Positions 7,091 through 16,431 of a stretch of DNA of 57,841 nucleotides are shown piece after piece. The position numbers and the translations under genes are program-made. A model generated the notes under the pieces. It saw only the letters and a list, made by a program, of their open reading frames with translations, was not told the origin of the DNA and ran no database searches. The DNA is from Planctomycetota bacterium. GTDB lineage: Bacteria; Planctomycetota; UBA1135; UBA2386. Location of the stretch: positions 1-57,841 of the forward strand of contig JAEUHQ010000016.1 of assembly GCA_016794565.1 (NCBI GenBank), given 5' to 3'. Positions within the stretch are counted from its first letter, which is position 1; each line of letters begins with the position of its first letter.

Positions 7091-9571
7091 ATGAGTACCA
7101 CTCCGTACCCGATGTGGCGCGCTGCGCCGTTCCTCCTCTGCGTGTGCCTCGTGTCGCTGTTCGCCGCGTCCGCCGCGGCGCAGACGGCACGTTCCGGGTG
7201 GTCGCCCGATCAGGACACGCCCGGTCTCGGCGTCGGTGGCCGTGTGTTCTCGATGACCACGTGGGGCAACGAACTCGTCGTCGGCACCTACAAGTCGCCG
7301 AGCGTCGACGGCATCGATGCGGCGCACATCGCCCGCTACGACGGCCTGCGCTGGCGCACGTTCGGCGCGGGATTCGAACAGCCGGTCCGCGCGCTGCTCG
7401 ACTTCCACGGCGTGCTCGTCGCCGGCGGCGAGTTCCGCTGGTCGGGGACCACGAACGTCGAACACGTCGCCTTCTGGGACGGCGCGGCATGGCGGCCGCT
7501 CGGCGCGGGGCTCGACGGGATCGTGTGGGACCTCTGCGAGCACGCCGGCGAGGTCTACGCGGCGGGAGTGTTCACGTCCTCGGGCGGTGTCCCTGTCGGG
7601 CACGTCGCGCGCTTCGACGGCGTGTCGTGGCACCCGGTCGGCACCGCCACCTACTCGACGCTCGGGGATCCCGCCGTCTACGCACTGGCGAGCGACGGCA
7701 CGCAGCTGTTCGCGGGCGGCGAGTTCACCGCGATGAACGGGGCGCCCGCGAGCCACGTCGCGCGCTGGGACGGATCGGCGTGGCAGGGCGTCGGCGGCGG
7801 ATTGAACTCCTTCGGCTACGGCGTCGTGCGCGATCTGCTCGTGCACGGCGGACGCCTCTGGGCTGCCGGGGCCTTCGGGATCGCGGGCGGCGTCTCGGTG
7901 CGCGACGTTGCCGTCTGGGACGGAACCACGTGGGTGCGCCCCGGTCCGGATCTCACGAACCAGGTCTACGGATCCGATGCGCGGTCGCTCTGTGTCTGGA
8001 ACGGAGATGTCTACGTCGGCGGCAGCTTCGACCTGGTCGGCGGGGTGCCCGCGCGGCGCATCGTGCGTCACGACGGCAGCACGCTGCTGCCGTGCGGCGG
8101 CCCGGTGCACGCCGAGGTCAATCCCGCTTCGGTGCTGGCGATGGTGGCGTGGGGTGGCAGGTTGTGGTGCGCCGGCGAGTTCCAGGGGATCGTGCAACCC
8201 GGCGCGCCCGAGTTCCCGGCGACCGCTTGTTTCCACGTCGCCTCGTTCGACGGCACGTCGTGGGAGCGGCTCGGCACCGGCGACTTCGGTCTCGATGCGG
8301 AAGCCAAGGTGATCGGGACGTGGCAGGGCAAGCGCGTGATCGGCGGCCGCATGAGCTACGCCGGCACGGCCAACGCGACGGGGCTCGCGGTCTTCGACGG
8401 GGGGCAGTGGCAGCGCCTCGGCACGTTCTCCGGAACCGTGTGGGACGTGCTCGACCACCTCGGGGACCTCTGGGTCGCCGGGGACTTCACGCAGGTGAAC
8501 GGGATCACGGTGAACGGCGTCGCGCGATGGGACGGTCAGCAGTGGCACGCACTCGCCAACGGCCCGAGTCCGTACGGCGCGTTCGCGATGGCCGTCTACC
8601 AGGGCCAGGTGCACGTCGGCACGGTCGGCAATCCGCGCCGGTGGACCGGGACCACGTGGCAACCGTTCGCGACGATCTTCGGCTCGATCACCGAGATGCA
8701 CGTGCACAACGGGCTGCTCTACCTGGGCGGCTCCACGCCGTTCATGACGGGCGGCAAGCACCTGTTCCAGTGGGACGGAACGAACCTGTCGGCGGTCGGC
8801 GGGGGCACCGCCGCCGCGGTCGACGCGCTCGGTTCGTACGCCGGGGACCTCGTCGTGGGTGGCCGGTTCACGCAGGCGGGCGGCCAGCCGATGCTGCACG
8901 TCGCGCGGTGGAACGGCAGCACGTTCCTCCCGCTCGGCGTCGGTCTGCCGGGCTCGACGGTCGCCGACTTCGCGATCCTGCAGGGCGACCTCGTCGCCGC
9001 CGGGGATCTCCATGCACCGCAGGGCGGCGACTACGTCGCGCGATTCGACGGCGCGCAGTGGCGAGGCTTCGACGGCGGCGGCACGGACGGCTTCGTGTCG
9101 TCGGTGCTCGCGGACTCCGCCCGCGGGGAATTGTTCGTCGCCGGCTGGTTCCACCACGCCGGCGGTGTCCCGTCGCCGAACTTCGCGGTGTGGCACGAAC
9201 GGCTGCCGTGGTGGAGCCTCGGCAGTGGCACACCGTCGGCGCGCCGTCCGCCGCGCCTCGAGGCGCTGTCGACGTTCGTCGGCGGCGAGCCGATGCAACT
9301 GCACGTGTCCAGCGCGGAGGAGAACACCCTCGCGATCCTCGGGTTCGGAACGGCGCGCATCGACGTGCAGGCGCTCGGCGTGACGATCGTGCCGAGCCTC
9401 GACCTCGGCCTGTTCCTCGGCATCGCGGACCACCTCGGTCGGGCGCCGTTCGACTCGACCTGGCCGGCGCTGCCGACCGGGTTCCTCCTCTACGCGCAGG
9501 CGTTCTGCCTCGACGCTTCGATGCAGGAGCAGTTCTCCGCGACGAACGCGATCGCGCTGCAGCAGCCCTGA
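7091..9571 (+). CDS. secreted propeller-repeat protein with C-terminal module
   Basis: An 826-residue protein with an N-terminal signal peptide (hydrophobic core FLLCVCLVSLFAASAAAQ, likely cut before or after AQ). ATG 7112 is an alternative start. The body, about 45-720, is a run of repeats of roughly 45 residues with the recurring pattern VAxWDGxxWxxLGxG followed by V(A/Y)AGGxF, as in beta-propeller proteins. The last 100 residues form a separate beta-rich module ending in FLLYAQAFCLD and a final ATNAIALQ. This module resembles the C-terminus of the protein at 14542. It begins 31 bases after the kinase gene and is probably in the same transcript. Its ligand or role is unknown. Confidence 0.85.
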   Translation: MSTTPYPMWRAAPFLLCVCLVSLFAASAAAQTARSGWSPDQDTPGLGVGGRVFSMTTWGNELVVGTYKSPSVDGIDAAHIARYDGLRWRTFGAGFEQPVRALLDFHGVLVAGGEFRWSGTTNVEHVAFWDGAAWRPLGAGLDGIVWDLCEHAGEVYAAGVFTSSGGVPVGHVARFDGVSWHPVGTATYSTLGDPAVYALASDGTQLFAGGEFTAMNGAPASHVARWDGSAWQGVGGGLNSFGYGVVRDLLVHGGRLWAAGAFGIAGGVSVRDVAVWDGTTWVRPGPDLTNQVYGSDARSLCVWNGDVYVGGSFDLVGGVPARRIVRHDGSTLLPCGGPVHAEVNPASVLAMVAWGGRLWCAGEFQGIVQPGAPEFPATACFHVASFDGTSWERLGTGDFGLDAEAKVIGTWQGKRVIGGRMSYAGTANATGLAVFDGGQWQRLGTFSGTVWDVLDHLGDLWVAGDFTQVNGITVNGVARWDGQQWHALANGPSPYGAFAMAVYQGQVHVGTVGNPRRWTGTTWQPFATIFGSITEMHVHNGLLYLGGSTPFMTGGKHLFQWDGTNLSAVGGGTAAAVDALGSYAGDLVVGGRFTQAGGQPMLHVARWNGSTFLPLGVGLPGSTVADFAILQGDLVAAGDLHAPQGGDYVARFDGAQWRGFDGGGTDGFVSSVLADSARGELFVAGWFHHAGGVPSPNFAVWHERLPWWSLGSGTPSARRPPRLEALSTFVGGEPMQLHVSSAEENTLAILGFGTARIDVQALGVTIVPSLDLGLFLGIADHLGRAPFDSTWPALPTGFLLYAQAFCLDASMQEQFSATNAIALQQP

Positions 9572-9582
9572 CCGGTCAGGGC
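9565..9582. terminator. 18-bp perfect palindrome shared by two convergent stop codons
   Basis: gccctgaccggtcagggc is a perfect palindrome. The TGA of the plus gene (9569-9571) and the TGA of the minus gene (9576-9578) sit symmetrically inside it. It could act as a bidirectional terminator, but it has no T-tract and no natural loop. Confidence 0.4.
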
Positions 9583-10355
9583 GCCTTCGGGACCGCGCGT
9601 CGTTCGCCGAGCAGCACGCTGGCCTTGCGCGGTCGCGGCAAGAGCGGCGCGACGCGCGTTCCGATGTGTGCGACCGCTTCGGCGACGTCGTCGGTCAGCA
9701 GGATGCGGTCGATGTCGGCGGCGTCGATGGTGCCGTTCGTCACCATCGTCTCGCGCAGGAACGCGAGGAGCGGGCGCCAGTAGTCGGCGCCCATGAGCAC
9801 CAGCGGGAAGTCCTCGATCTTCTTCGTCTGGATCAGCGTCGCCGCTTCGAACAGTTCGTCCATCGTGCCGAAGCCGCCCGGCAGCACGACGAAGGCGTAG
9901 CTGTATTTCACCAGCATCACCTTCCGGACGAAGAAGTAGCGGAACTCGACGAAGCGATCGAGGTACGGGTTCGGCTTCTGCTCGTGGGGGAGAGTGATGT
10001 TGCAGCCGACGCTGAGGCCGCCGACGTCGCGCGCCCCGCGATTCGCGGCCTCCATGATTCCTGGCCCGCCGCCCGTCAGGATCGTGAAGCCGGCCCGCGC
10101 GAGTTCGGCGCTCACCGAGCGCGCGAGGCGGTAGTGCGGATGGTCCTCGGCGAAGCGCGCCGATCCGAAGACCGTGACGCACGGCGGCAGGAAGTGCAGC
10201 GCGCGGAAGCCCTTGATGAACTCGCCGAAGATGCGCAGCGCTCGCCCGAACTCGGCAATGCGGCTCCGCGGGCCTGCCAGGAACTTCTTCTCGGCGGCGT
10301 CGCGTGAACTCTTGCCCCAGTCGGGCGGGACTCGATCCGGGTCCGTCAAGCGCAT
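9576..10355 (-). CDS. LOG-family Rossmann-fold protein (TIGR00730-like)
   Basis: A 259-residue protein with the hallmark motifs of the LOG or 'lysine decarboxylase-like' family: [14 protein letters not shown] at 95-108 and PGGFGTMDE at 159-167. Characterised members are cytokinin-activating nucleoside-5'-monophosphate phosphoribohydrolases. Bacterial members may hydrolyse nucleotide monophosphates such as AMP, so the exact substrate here is open. The N-terminal 50 residues precede the Rossmann core, which starts at CVTVFGSAR. It ends 4 bases from the convergent secreted-protein gene. Upstream (70 bases) lies a small membrane-protein gene on the same strand, so they may share a transcript. Confidence 0.9.
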   Translation of the reverse strand: MRLTDPDRVPPDWGKSSRDAAEKKFLAGPRSRIAEFGRALRIFGEFIKGFRALHFLPPCVTVFGSARFAEDHPHYRLARSVSAELARAGFTILTGGGPGIMEAANRGARDVGGLSVGCNITLPHEQKPNPYLDRFVEFRYFFVRKVMLVKYSYAFVVLPGGFGTMDELFEAATLIQTKKIEDFPLVLMGADYWRPLLAFLRETMVTNGTIDAADIDRILLTDDVAEAVAHIGTRVAPLLPRPRKASVLLGERRAVPKAP

Positions 10356-10425
10356 CGTCGGTCCGAGCGGCGTCGCGGCGAGCAGCAGCAGGAGCGCGGC
10401 ATCGCGACCGTCGGTGCAACGGTCA

Positions 10426-10623
10426 TCACTTCTTCTTGCCGTCCTTCTTCTTGCCGCCCGCCATCATCAGGAGACCCAGCACCACGGCGCCGCCGCGGAT
10501 GCCCCATGCCGCGCCCTCGCCCCACGTGTTCACCCACCGGAGGAACTCGACGTCGATTTCGAGGAAGTGGATCGCGAACAGCGCGATGCCGAACAACAAC
10601 ACGAGGAAGCCGAGGGCTCGCAT
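10426..10623 (-). CDS. small membrane protein with lysine-rich C-terminus
   Basis: A 65-residue protein from ATG 10623; a GTG at 10638 would add five residues. Two hydrophobic stretches ([18 protein letters not shown] and [19 protein letters not shown]) flank a short loop with [12 protein letters not shown]. The protein ends in a run of lysines (KKKDGKKK). It lies between purQ and the LOG-like gene on the same strand, with short gaps. I do not recognise a named family. The clear two-helix pattern and the positive tail support a real gene. Function unknown. Confidence 0.65.
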   Translation of the reverse strand: MRALGFLVLLFGIALFAIHFLEIDVEFLRWVNTWGEGAAWGIRGGAVVLGLLMMAGGKKKDGKKK

Positions 10624-10659
10624 CGCGGCACGATACACGCGGCGTTCCGAACGGCAGCG

Positions 10660-11460
10660 TCAGCTCTCGGCTTTCGCGACCCTGACCATCTCGCGGAACA
10701 CGACCATGCCGTCGCCGTCGTGCGCCAGTTCGCCGCGATCGAGCACCGTGCGTCGCCACGCGGGCATGTGCGTCGGCAGGTAGCTGCGGTCCGGGTGCGG
10801 CATCACGCCGAGCACGCGGCCCGAGGCGTTGGTGAGGCCCGCGAAGCCGAGCGGCGCTCCGTTCGGGTTCCATGGGTAGCGTTCGGTCGGCTGCCCCCTG
10901 TCGTCGACGTAGCGCAGTGCGGCGTAGCCTTCATCGAGCAGCACCTTCTGCAGATTGGCGTCGCGCGCGACGAGGCGGCCCTCCCCGTGCGCCGCCGGCC
11001 AGCGCAGGGTGAGGCCCGCGGGCAGGAACGTGCAGCGCGACTTCTCCGTGCGCAGCGTGACCCAGCGGCACTCGTAGTGGTTGCTGAGGTTGTGGGTGAG
11101 CGTCACTTCTTCTTCGAGGCGGTTCTTCGTGCAGGGCAGGAGGCCGAGGCGCACGAGCACCTGGAACCCGTTGCAGATGCCGAGCACGAGGCCGCCGCGC
11201 TCGACGAAGCCGAGGATCCTGTCGCCGAGGCGCGCCTTCATCTCCTGCGCGAGCACGCGGCCCGAACTGATGTCGTCGCCGTACGAGAACCCTCCCGGCA
11301 CCGCGACGACGCCGAAGCGATCGAGGCGCTCGGGTGCTTCGAGGAGTTGTCGGATGTGCACGAACTCCGGAGCCCCGCCGGCGCGCGCGAATGCGTGCAG
11401 CGTCTCGCGTTCGCAGTTGATGCCGGGCGCGCGCAGGACGAGGACCCTGGGCGAGCTCAT
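10660..11460 (-). CDS. purQ: phosphoribosylformylglycinamidine synthase, glutaminase subunit
   Basis: PurQ releases ammonia from glutamine for FGAM synthesis by PurL. The 266-residue protein is a class I amidotransferase. The nucleophile is Cys96 in GICNGFQ, and the His is 222 in MPHPDR. Most PurQ or large PurL enzymes have Glu where Asp224 stands, a conservative change in the triad. The gene is longer than the roughly 225-residue small PurQ type and resembles the glutaminase part of large PurL proteins. The ATG at 11460-11458 overlaps the purL stop in ATGA, so the two subunits are translationally coupled. Confidence 0.95.
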   Translation of the reverse strand: MSSPRVLVLRAPGINCERETLHAFARAGGAPEFVHIRQLLEAPERLDRFGVVAVPGGFSYGDDISSGRVLAQEMKARLGDRILGFVERGGLVLGICNGFQVLVRLGLLPCTKNRLEEEVTLTHNLSNHYECRWVTLRTEKSRCTFLPAGLTLRWPAAHGEGRLVARDANLQKVLLDEGYAALRYVDDRGQPTERYPWNPNGAPLGFAGLTNASGRVLGVMPHPDRSYLPTHMPAWRRTVLDRGELAHDGDGMVVFREMVRVAKAES

Positions 11461-14354
11461 CGCGACACCTCCTGCAGCAGCGTGCCGTCGAGGTCGAGCG
11501 GACGTTTCCACGCACGCTCGAGGTCGGCGATCGGCACCTTGGCGATGGGCGCTCTGGCGCGGTGGAACACGAGGTCGCGAGCCGTCGTGAACTCGCCGAT
11601 CACCGCGAACGGCACCTCGTGCAGGTTTGCGCGCACGTCCGCGAGCCGATCGGGTGCAACTTCCAGCAGCAGGCGGCTCTGTGACTCGCTGAAAAGGACC
11701 TGCTCGTCGCGCAGCGTGCCCTGGGTCGGGACCGCGGTGAGGTCGAGGGATGCGCCGAGCTTGCCGCCGATGCACATCTCCGCGGCGGCGGCGGCGAGGC
11801 CGCCCTCGCTGAGGTCGTGTGCCGACAGCACGCAGCCCGCGGCGATCGCGCGGTGCACGCCGCGCAACACCGCCGCGCCGAGCGCATGGTCGACGCGAGG
11901 CACGTTCCGGCCGAGTTCGCCCTTCGTCTTGTACCAGACGCTGCCGCCGAGTTCGTCCTTGGTGAGGCCGACGAGAACCAGCAGCGAGCCCGCACGCTTG
12001 GCGTCCGTCGACAGTGTGTTCCTCACGTCGGAGATCACCGACATCGCGGTCACGAGGATGCAGCCGGGAATGCGGATGGTGCGGTCCTTCGCCTTGAATT
12101 CGTTGTGCAGCGAGTCCTTCCCCGACACGAACGGCGTGCGGTAGGTGAGGGCGAGGGCACACAGCGCGTCGGTCGCGCGCACGAGTTCGCCCAGCGCCTG
12201 CGGATCCTGGGTGCTGCCCCAGCAGTAGTTGTCGAGAACGGCCGTGTAGTCAGGGTCGCCGCCGGCGGCGACCAGGTTGCGCATCGCCTCGTCGAGCGCG
12301 CACTCCGCCATCGCCGCTGGATCGATGCGGCTGTAGCGCGGGTTGAGGCCGTTGCTGAGCACGACGCCGCGCGCGGAGCCGAGCTTCGGCGCCAACACCG
12401 CGGCGTCGCTCGGTCCGTCCTCCCGCACGCCGCACAGCGGCTTGCCCGCGGAGGCGGCCTGCACTTCGTGGTCGTACTGGCGAACGATCCACTCCTTGCT
12501 GCAGATCGCATGGTCTGCCATCACGGCGAGCAGTGCTCGGCCGATGTCCTTCTCCGGCGGCAGAGCGGGCTCGCGGTGCGCGGGCGGCGTCCACGTCGCC
12601 TGCAGCGTGCGCGGCGGCAGTCCCTTGTGGAGGAAGTGAAGGTCCATGTCCGCGTGCACCGTGCCGCCGAACTTCACGACCAGGCGGTTGTCGCCGGTGA
12701 ACATGCCGAGCACCGTGGCTTCGCACGCCTCTTCGCGGCACACCGCGAGCAGCCGATCGAGCTTCTCCTTCGGGACCGCCAGCACCATGCGTTCCTGGGC
12801 TTCGCTGATCCAGATCTCCCAGGGGGCGAGGCCCTGGTACTTCAGCGGCGCGGCTTCGAGTTCGACGACCGCGCCGAGCCCTTCCGACATCTCGCCGATC
12901 GCGGAGCTGAAGCCGCCGGCGCCGCAGTCGGTGATGGCGGAGAAGAGGTCCTCGTCGGCGCAGCGGAGCACCGCGTCCATCACCTTCCGTTCGGTGATCG
13001 GATCGCCGATCTGCACGGCGCCGGAACTCAGCGTCTCGCTCTCGGTGTGAAGTGCGAGCGAGCTGAAGGTCGCACCGTGGATGCCGTCGCGGCCGGTGCG
13101 GCCGCCGAGGGCCACGATGACGTCGCCGCCGTGCGCCTGCTTCTTCGCACGCGCGGTGGGCAGGATGCCGACGTTGCCGACGTAGACGAGCGGGTTGCCG
13201 ACGAAGTTCTCGTCGAAGTGCACGCTGCCGTTCACCGTCGGGATGCCCATCGGGTTGCCGTAGTCACGTACGCCGGCGACGACGCCCTTCAGCACCGACA
13301 GCGGGTGCAGGCAGCCGGGCGGCACCTGGTCGGATCGCATCTCGGGCGGGGCGAAGCAGAACACGTCGGTGTTCGCGATCGGTCGCGCGCCGAGGCCCGT
13401 GCCGAGCACGTCGCGGATCACGCCGCCGACGCCGGTGCCGGCGCCGCCGAACGGCTCGATCGCCGACGGGCGGTTGTGCGTCTCGACCTTGATGCAGACC
13501 GAGTCCTCGTCGTCGAAGCGGATGATGCCGGCGTTGTCGACGAACACGCTGACGCAGAAGTCGCGGTTCAGCGTGTGCGTCACGTGCGCGATCGTGTTCT
13601 TCAGGAGGTTCGTGATCGTGCGGCCTTCGAACTGCACGTTGCCGGTCAGCGTCTTGTGCTTGCAATGCTCGCTCCACGTCTGCGCGAGCGTTTCGAGTTC
13701 CATCCGCGTGGGTGCGCGGCCGAGCGTCTGGAAGTGGCGCTGGATCGCTTCCATCTCGGCGCCGTCGAGCGCGAGTCCGCCGTCCTTCGACAGTTTCTCG
13801 AGCCCTGTGCGGTCGAGGTTCGCGAGCGGGATCGTGTGCACGGCGAGATCTGCCCTGCCCACGGAACCGGGCAGGCCGGCGGGCAGAGCGTCGAGCAGCA
13901 CGTCCTGCACGACGGCGTTCGCCAGCGACTTCTTCGCTGCCGCGAGGAGCGCCGGTGCATCGACGCGACCGCGCACGTCGTGCACGCGGTAGGTGCCGGT
14001 CGCGACGTCGGGCAGGCCCATGTCGACGAGCGCCTTCTGCACCGAATGGGCGACCGGATCGGTCACGCCCGGGCGCGGCACGACGGCGACGAAGTGGCTG
14101 CCGGGCGCGGGGGCGGGCGCCGTCGCGGTGGGGGCGTGCACGACGAAGTCGTCGACGACCGGATCGCACAGCACTGCGCGAGCGAAGAGCCGCACCTTCG
14201 CTTCGTCGAGCTCCGCAGCGAGGAGGTAGCCGCGCCGGCTGCGCACGCTCTCGATGCCATCGAGGCCAGCGCTGCGGAGGGCGCGCGCCGCGGCGTCGCC
14301 CATCGGGTCCTGTTGGTCGGGGCGGACGACGACGTCGATGCGCCAAGCCTGCAT
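11457..14354 (-). CDS. purL: phosphoribosylformylglycinamidine synthase with two fused PurS-like domains
   Basis: PurL makes FGAM from FGAR, ATP and ammonia. The 965-residue protein is intermediate between small PurL (about 730) and large PurL (about 1,300 with fused glutaminase). Residues about 4-75 and 86-157 each look like a PurS unit: a beta strand, a DPxGxxxxxAL helix, a glycine-containing strand, and a helix ending in NxVVxD or DPVVDD. The synthase core follows with SEHCKHK at 228-234 and the ATP/FGAR-binding stretch ETHNRPSAIEPFGG at 291-304. The ATG at 14354 was chosen because it opens the first PurS unit directly; longer in-frame starts add low-complexity sequence. It is followed by purQ with a 4-base overlap. 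Confidence 0.95.
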   Translation of the reverse strand: MQAWRIDVVVRPDQQDPMGDAAARALRSAGLDGIESVRSRRGYLLAAELDEAKVRLFARAVLCDPVVDDFVVHAPTATAPAPAPGSHFVAVVPRPGVTDPVAHSVQKALVDMGLPDVATGTYRVHDVRGRVDAPALLAAAKKSLANAVVQDVLLDALPAGLPGSVGRADLAVHTIPLANLDRTGLEKLSKDGGLALDGAEMEAIQRHFQTLGRAPTRMELETLAQTWSEHCKHKTLTGNVQFEGRTITNLLKNTIAHVTHTLNRDFCVSVFVDNAGIIRFDDEDSVCIKVETHNRPSAIEPFGGAGTGVGGVIRDVLGTGLGARPIANTDVFCFAPPEMRSDQVPPGCLHPLSVLKGVVAGVRDYGNPMGIPTVNGSVHFDENFVGNPLVYVGNVGILPTARAKKQAHGGDVIVALGGRTGRDGIHGATFSSLALHTESETLSSGAVQIGDPITERKVMDAVLRCADEDLFSAITDCGAGGFSSAIGEMSEGLGAVVELEAAPLKYQGLAPWEIWISEAQERMVLAVPKEKLDRLLAVCREEACEATVLGMFTGDNRLVVKFGGTVHADMDLHFLHKGLPPRTLQATWTPPAHREPALPPEKDIGRALLAVMADHAICSKEWIVRQYDHEVQAASAGKPLCGVREDGPSDAAVLAPKLGSARGVVLSNGLNPRYSRIDPAAMAECALDEAMRNLVAAGGDPDYTAVLDNYCWGSTQDPQALGELVRATDALCALALTYRTPFVSGKDSLHNEFKAKDRTIRIPGCILVTAMSVISDVRNTLSTDAKRAGSLLVLVGLTKDELGGSVWYKTKGELGRNVPRVDHALGAAVLRGVHRAIAAGCVLSAHDLSEGGLAAAAAEMCIGGKLGASLDLTAVPTQGTLRDEQVLFSESQSRLLLEVAPDRLADVRANLHEVPFAVIGEFTTARDLVFHRARAPIAKVPIADLERAWKRPLDLDGTLLQEVSR

Positions 14355-14455
14355 GGGCCCACGATGCCGGCCCGGTGGCAACGGTGCAAGCGCGCGCGAT
14401 GCCGGCGCGTCATTGCGGCCTCCCGCAGCGTGCGGGGCGGCGTCGCAGCACGGGG

Positions 14456-14461
14456 TAGACT
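14456..14461 (+). promoter_or_regulatory. possible -10 element (TAGACT) for the secreted protein at 14542
   Basis: ggTAGACTgccgcg lies 80 bases upstream of the ATG, in the 187-base divergent region between purL and this gene. It matches the TAGACT boxes at 3733 and 56327. Confidence 0.35.
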
Positions 14462-14541
14462 GCCGCGTTCGCTTCACTACCATCGCCGCGCCAATTGCCC
14501 CGCGCCGCCCGGGCCGAGCCCGCCGACACCACCGAGACCCC

Positions 14542-16392
14542 ATGCATCGCTGCTTCCAGTCCCTCTCCCCGATCGTGTTGCTCGCGGCGTCCGCCGCGGC
14601 CCAGTGCCTCGACCTCACGAGCGTCGGTTCGACGATCGGCTCCGGCGACGAAGTGCTGTTCGCGCCCGTTGCGATGGGGATCACGTTCCCGATGGCCGGT
14701 GCGCCGGCTGGTTCGTTCACGCACTGCGCGGTCACCACGAACGGCGTTCTCTACCTGACGAACGGCGCGGCGCCGGTCGGCGGTTCGGGCAGCGCCTACG
14801 GCGGCTCCGCGCAGATGCAGGGCGCGGTCGGCGATTCGCCGCGCATCGCGCCGTACTGGAAGAACATGGTCTGCCCCGCACCGGCTTCGTACGTCGCGAT
14901 CGACACGTCGGTCGCCGGTCGTTGCGCGGTGACCTGGGTCGCTGCGAACGAGTTCCTCGCGGCGCCGACGAAGAACTTCCGCGCGGAGTTGTTCGCGAGC
15001 GGCGTGATCCGCTTCGGCTACTCGCAGGGCATGGGAGTCGACAACGCCACCGCGACGGTCGGCGTCTCCGTCGGCAACGGCATCGCCGATCCGGGCGCCA
15101 GCGACCTGTCCGCCGGCCCGACGTCCGCGACCGGCATCGTCTACCAGCTGTTCGACGCGGCGGTGCCGCTCGACGTCACGGGGCGCACCATCCAGTTCAC
15201 GCCGAGCGGCGGCGGGTACGTCGTCGCTGCCGTGTGTGAGCCCGCGTACCACCAAGCGTACGGCGCCGGCTGCTACGGCGTCGCGTCGGAGTCCTTCTAC
15301 CAGTTGTTTCCGACGGCTGCCGCGGCGTCCGCCGCGCTGAACGGCCAGTCGATGCGCCTCACGCCGACTGCCAACGGCTATTCCGCGACGTGGGGCGGCG
15401 GCAGCTACGTGGCCCCGATCGTCGGCGCGGTTCCGCTCCCGGCGAACGACGACGACCAGACCGCGGTGACCCCGTCGATCCCGCTGCCGGTCCCCGGCGG
15501 CGCCGCGTCGACGTTGTGGGTGCACACGAACGGCTTCGTCTCGACGGCCGCGACCAACGACTCGGTCTTCGACGATGCCCTGTGGAACCCGCCGACCTTC
15601 AGCGACTACGCGCCGACGTCCGGTTTCCGCAATGCGCCCGCGACGGCGTTCTGGAGCTGGCACGACTACATCAGCTCGTCGGGTGCGGGCCGCATCAAAC
15701 GGCACGAAGCGGTCGTCGGCCCCGACACCATCCTCTACGTCACCTGGGACGCGGTCGAGAGCTACCCGGCGGCGACGGCGAACCCGAGCACCTTCCAGTT
15801 CCAGTTCAACCTGACGACCGGAGTCGTGACGTACGTCTGGCAGAGCATCACCGCGATCGGCACGGGCGGCAGTCCGTTCCTCCCCGAAGGGCACCTCGTC
15901 GGCTACTCGCCTGGCGGCGCGTCGCTCGATCCGGGTTCGATCGTGCTTGCCTCGGCGCTGCCGCTCGTGACGCAGCCGGACCAGGCGCCGCTCACCCTGT
16001 CCGCGTCTCCCGCGCCCGTCTACACGATCGGCGGCCCGACAGTGCCCGTGACATGGACCGCGACGAACGTCCCGAGCTTGCTGCCGCCGCTGCCGCTCGG
16101 AGTCACGATCCTGATCTTCAGCGTCGCGCCGTTCCCGGGTCTCGACCTCGGTTTCGTCGACATGCCCGGCTGCAACCTCAACGTCGCGTCGCTCGACGTG
16201 ACGCTGCCGATGGCTGGCGGCACGTCGCCGACCGACTCGGTGACGCTGTCGATGCCGCAGCCCCTGTCGCCCGGTCTCGCGTTCTACTCGCAGGCGCTGT
16301 CGCTCTTCCCGCCGAACAGCCTGCCGAACGGCCAGAACGCCTTCGGCGCGGTGCTGAGCAACGGTCTGAAGAGCAGCTTCAACACGTTCTGA
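14542..16392 (+). CDS. secreted protein with nidogen-like repeats and C-terminal module
   Basis: A 616-residue protein with a signal peptide ending at about residue 21 (LLAASAAAQC). Two halves (about 22-230 and 240-490) share a pattern of VxTNGxxxL, APYW or FWSWHDY, and VTWxAxxxY, similar to nidogen-like domains of extracellular proteins. Several Cys residues may form disulfides. Residues about 500-616 form a beta-rich C-terminal module with GLAFYSQALSLFPPN and a final SNGLKSSF, like the end of the protein at 7091. It is divergent from purL and convergent with the permease at 16428. The function is unknown; a cell-surface or matrix role is inference. The ATG has a C-rich upstream and no Shine-Dalgarno sequence. 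Confidence 0.85.
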   Translation: MHRCFQSLSPIVLLAASAAAQCLDLTSVGSTIGSGDEVLFAPVAMGITFPMAGAPAGSFTHCAVTTNGVLYLTNGAAPVGGSGSAYGGSAQMQGAVGDSPRIAPYWKNMVCPAPASYVAIDTSVAGRCAVTWVAANEFLAAPTKNFRAELFASGVIRFGYSQGMGVDNATATVGVSVGNGIADPGASDLSAGPTSATGIVYQLFDAAVPLDVTGRTIQFTPSGGGYVVAAVCEPAYHQAYGAGCYGVASESFYQLFPTAAAASAALNGQSMRLTPTANGYSATWGGGSYVAPIVGAVPLPANDDDQTAVTPSIPLPVPGGAASTLWVHTNGFVSTAATNDSVFDDALWNPPTFSDYAPTSGFRNAPATAFWSWHDYISSSGAGRIKRHEAVVGPDTILYVTWDAVESYPAATANPSTFQFQFNLTTGVVTYVWQSITAIGTGGSPFLPEGHLVGYSPGGASLDPGSIVLASALPLVTQPDQAPLTLSASPAPVYTIGGPTVPVTWTATNVPSLLPPLPLGVTILIFSVAPFPGLDLGFVDMPGCNLNVASLDVTLPMAGGTSPTDSVTLSMPQPLSPGLAFYSQALSLFPPNSLPNGQNAFGAVLSNGLKSSFNTF

Positions 16393-16396
16393 CCGT

Positions 16397-16431
16397 CTGA
16401 CCGTCGCGCGCCGCGGTCGCCGCCCGGTCAG
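16397..16431. terminator. weak inverted repeat between convergent genes
   Basis: ctgaccg (16397-16403) pairs with cggtcag (16425-16431), with a 21-base GC-rich loop. It covers the convergent gap and the minus-strand stop codon. It has no T-tract, so termination is only a possibility. Confidence 0.3.

Noticed and set aside
10660..14354. Full purine operon in the window
   Set aside because: Only purL and purQ are adjacent; purD is on the other strand 9 kb away and other purine genes are absent.
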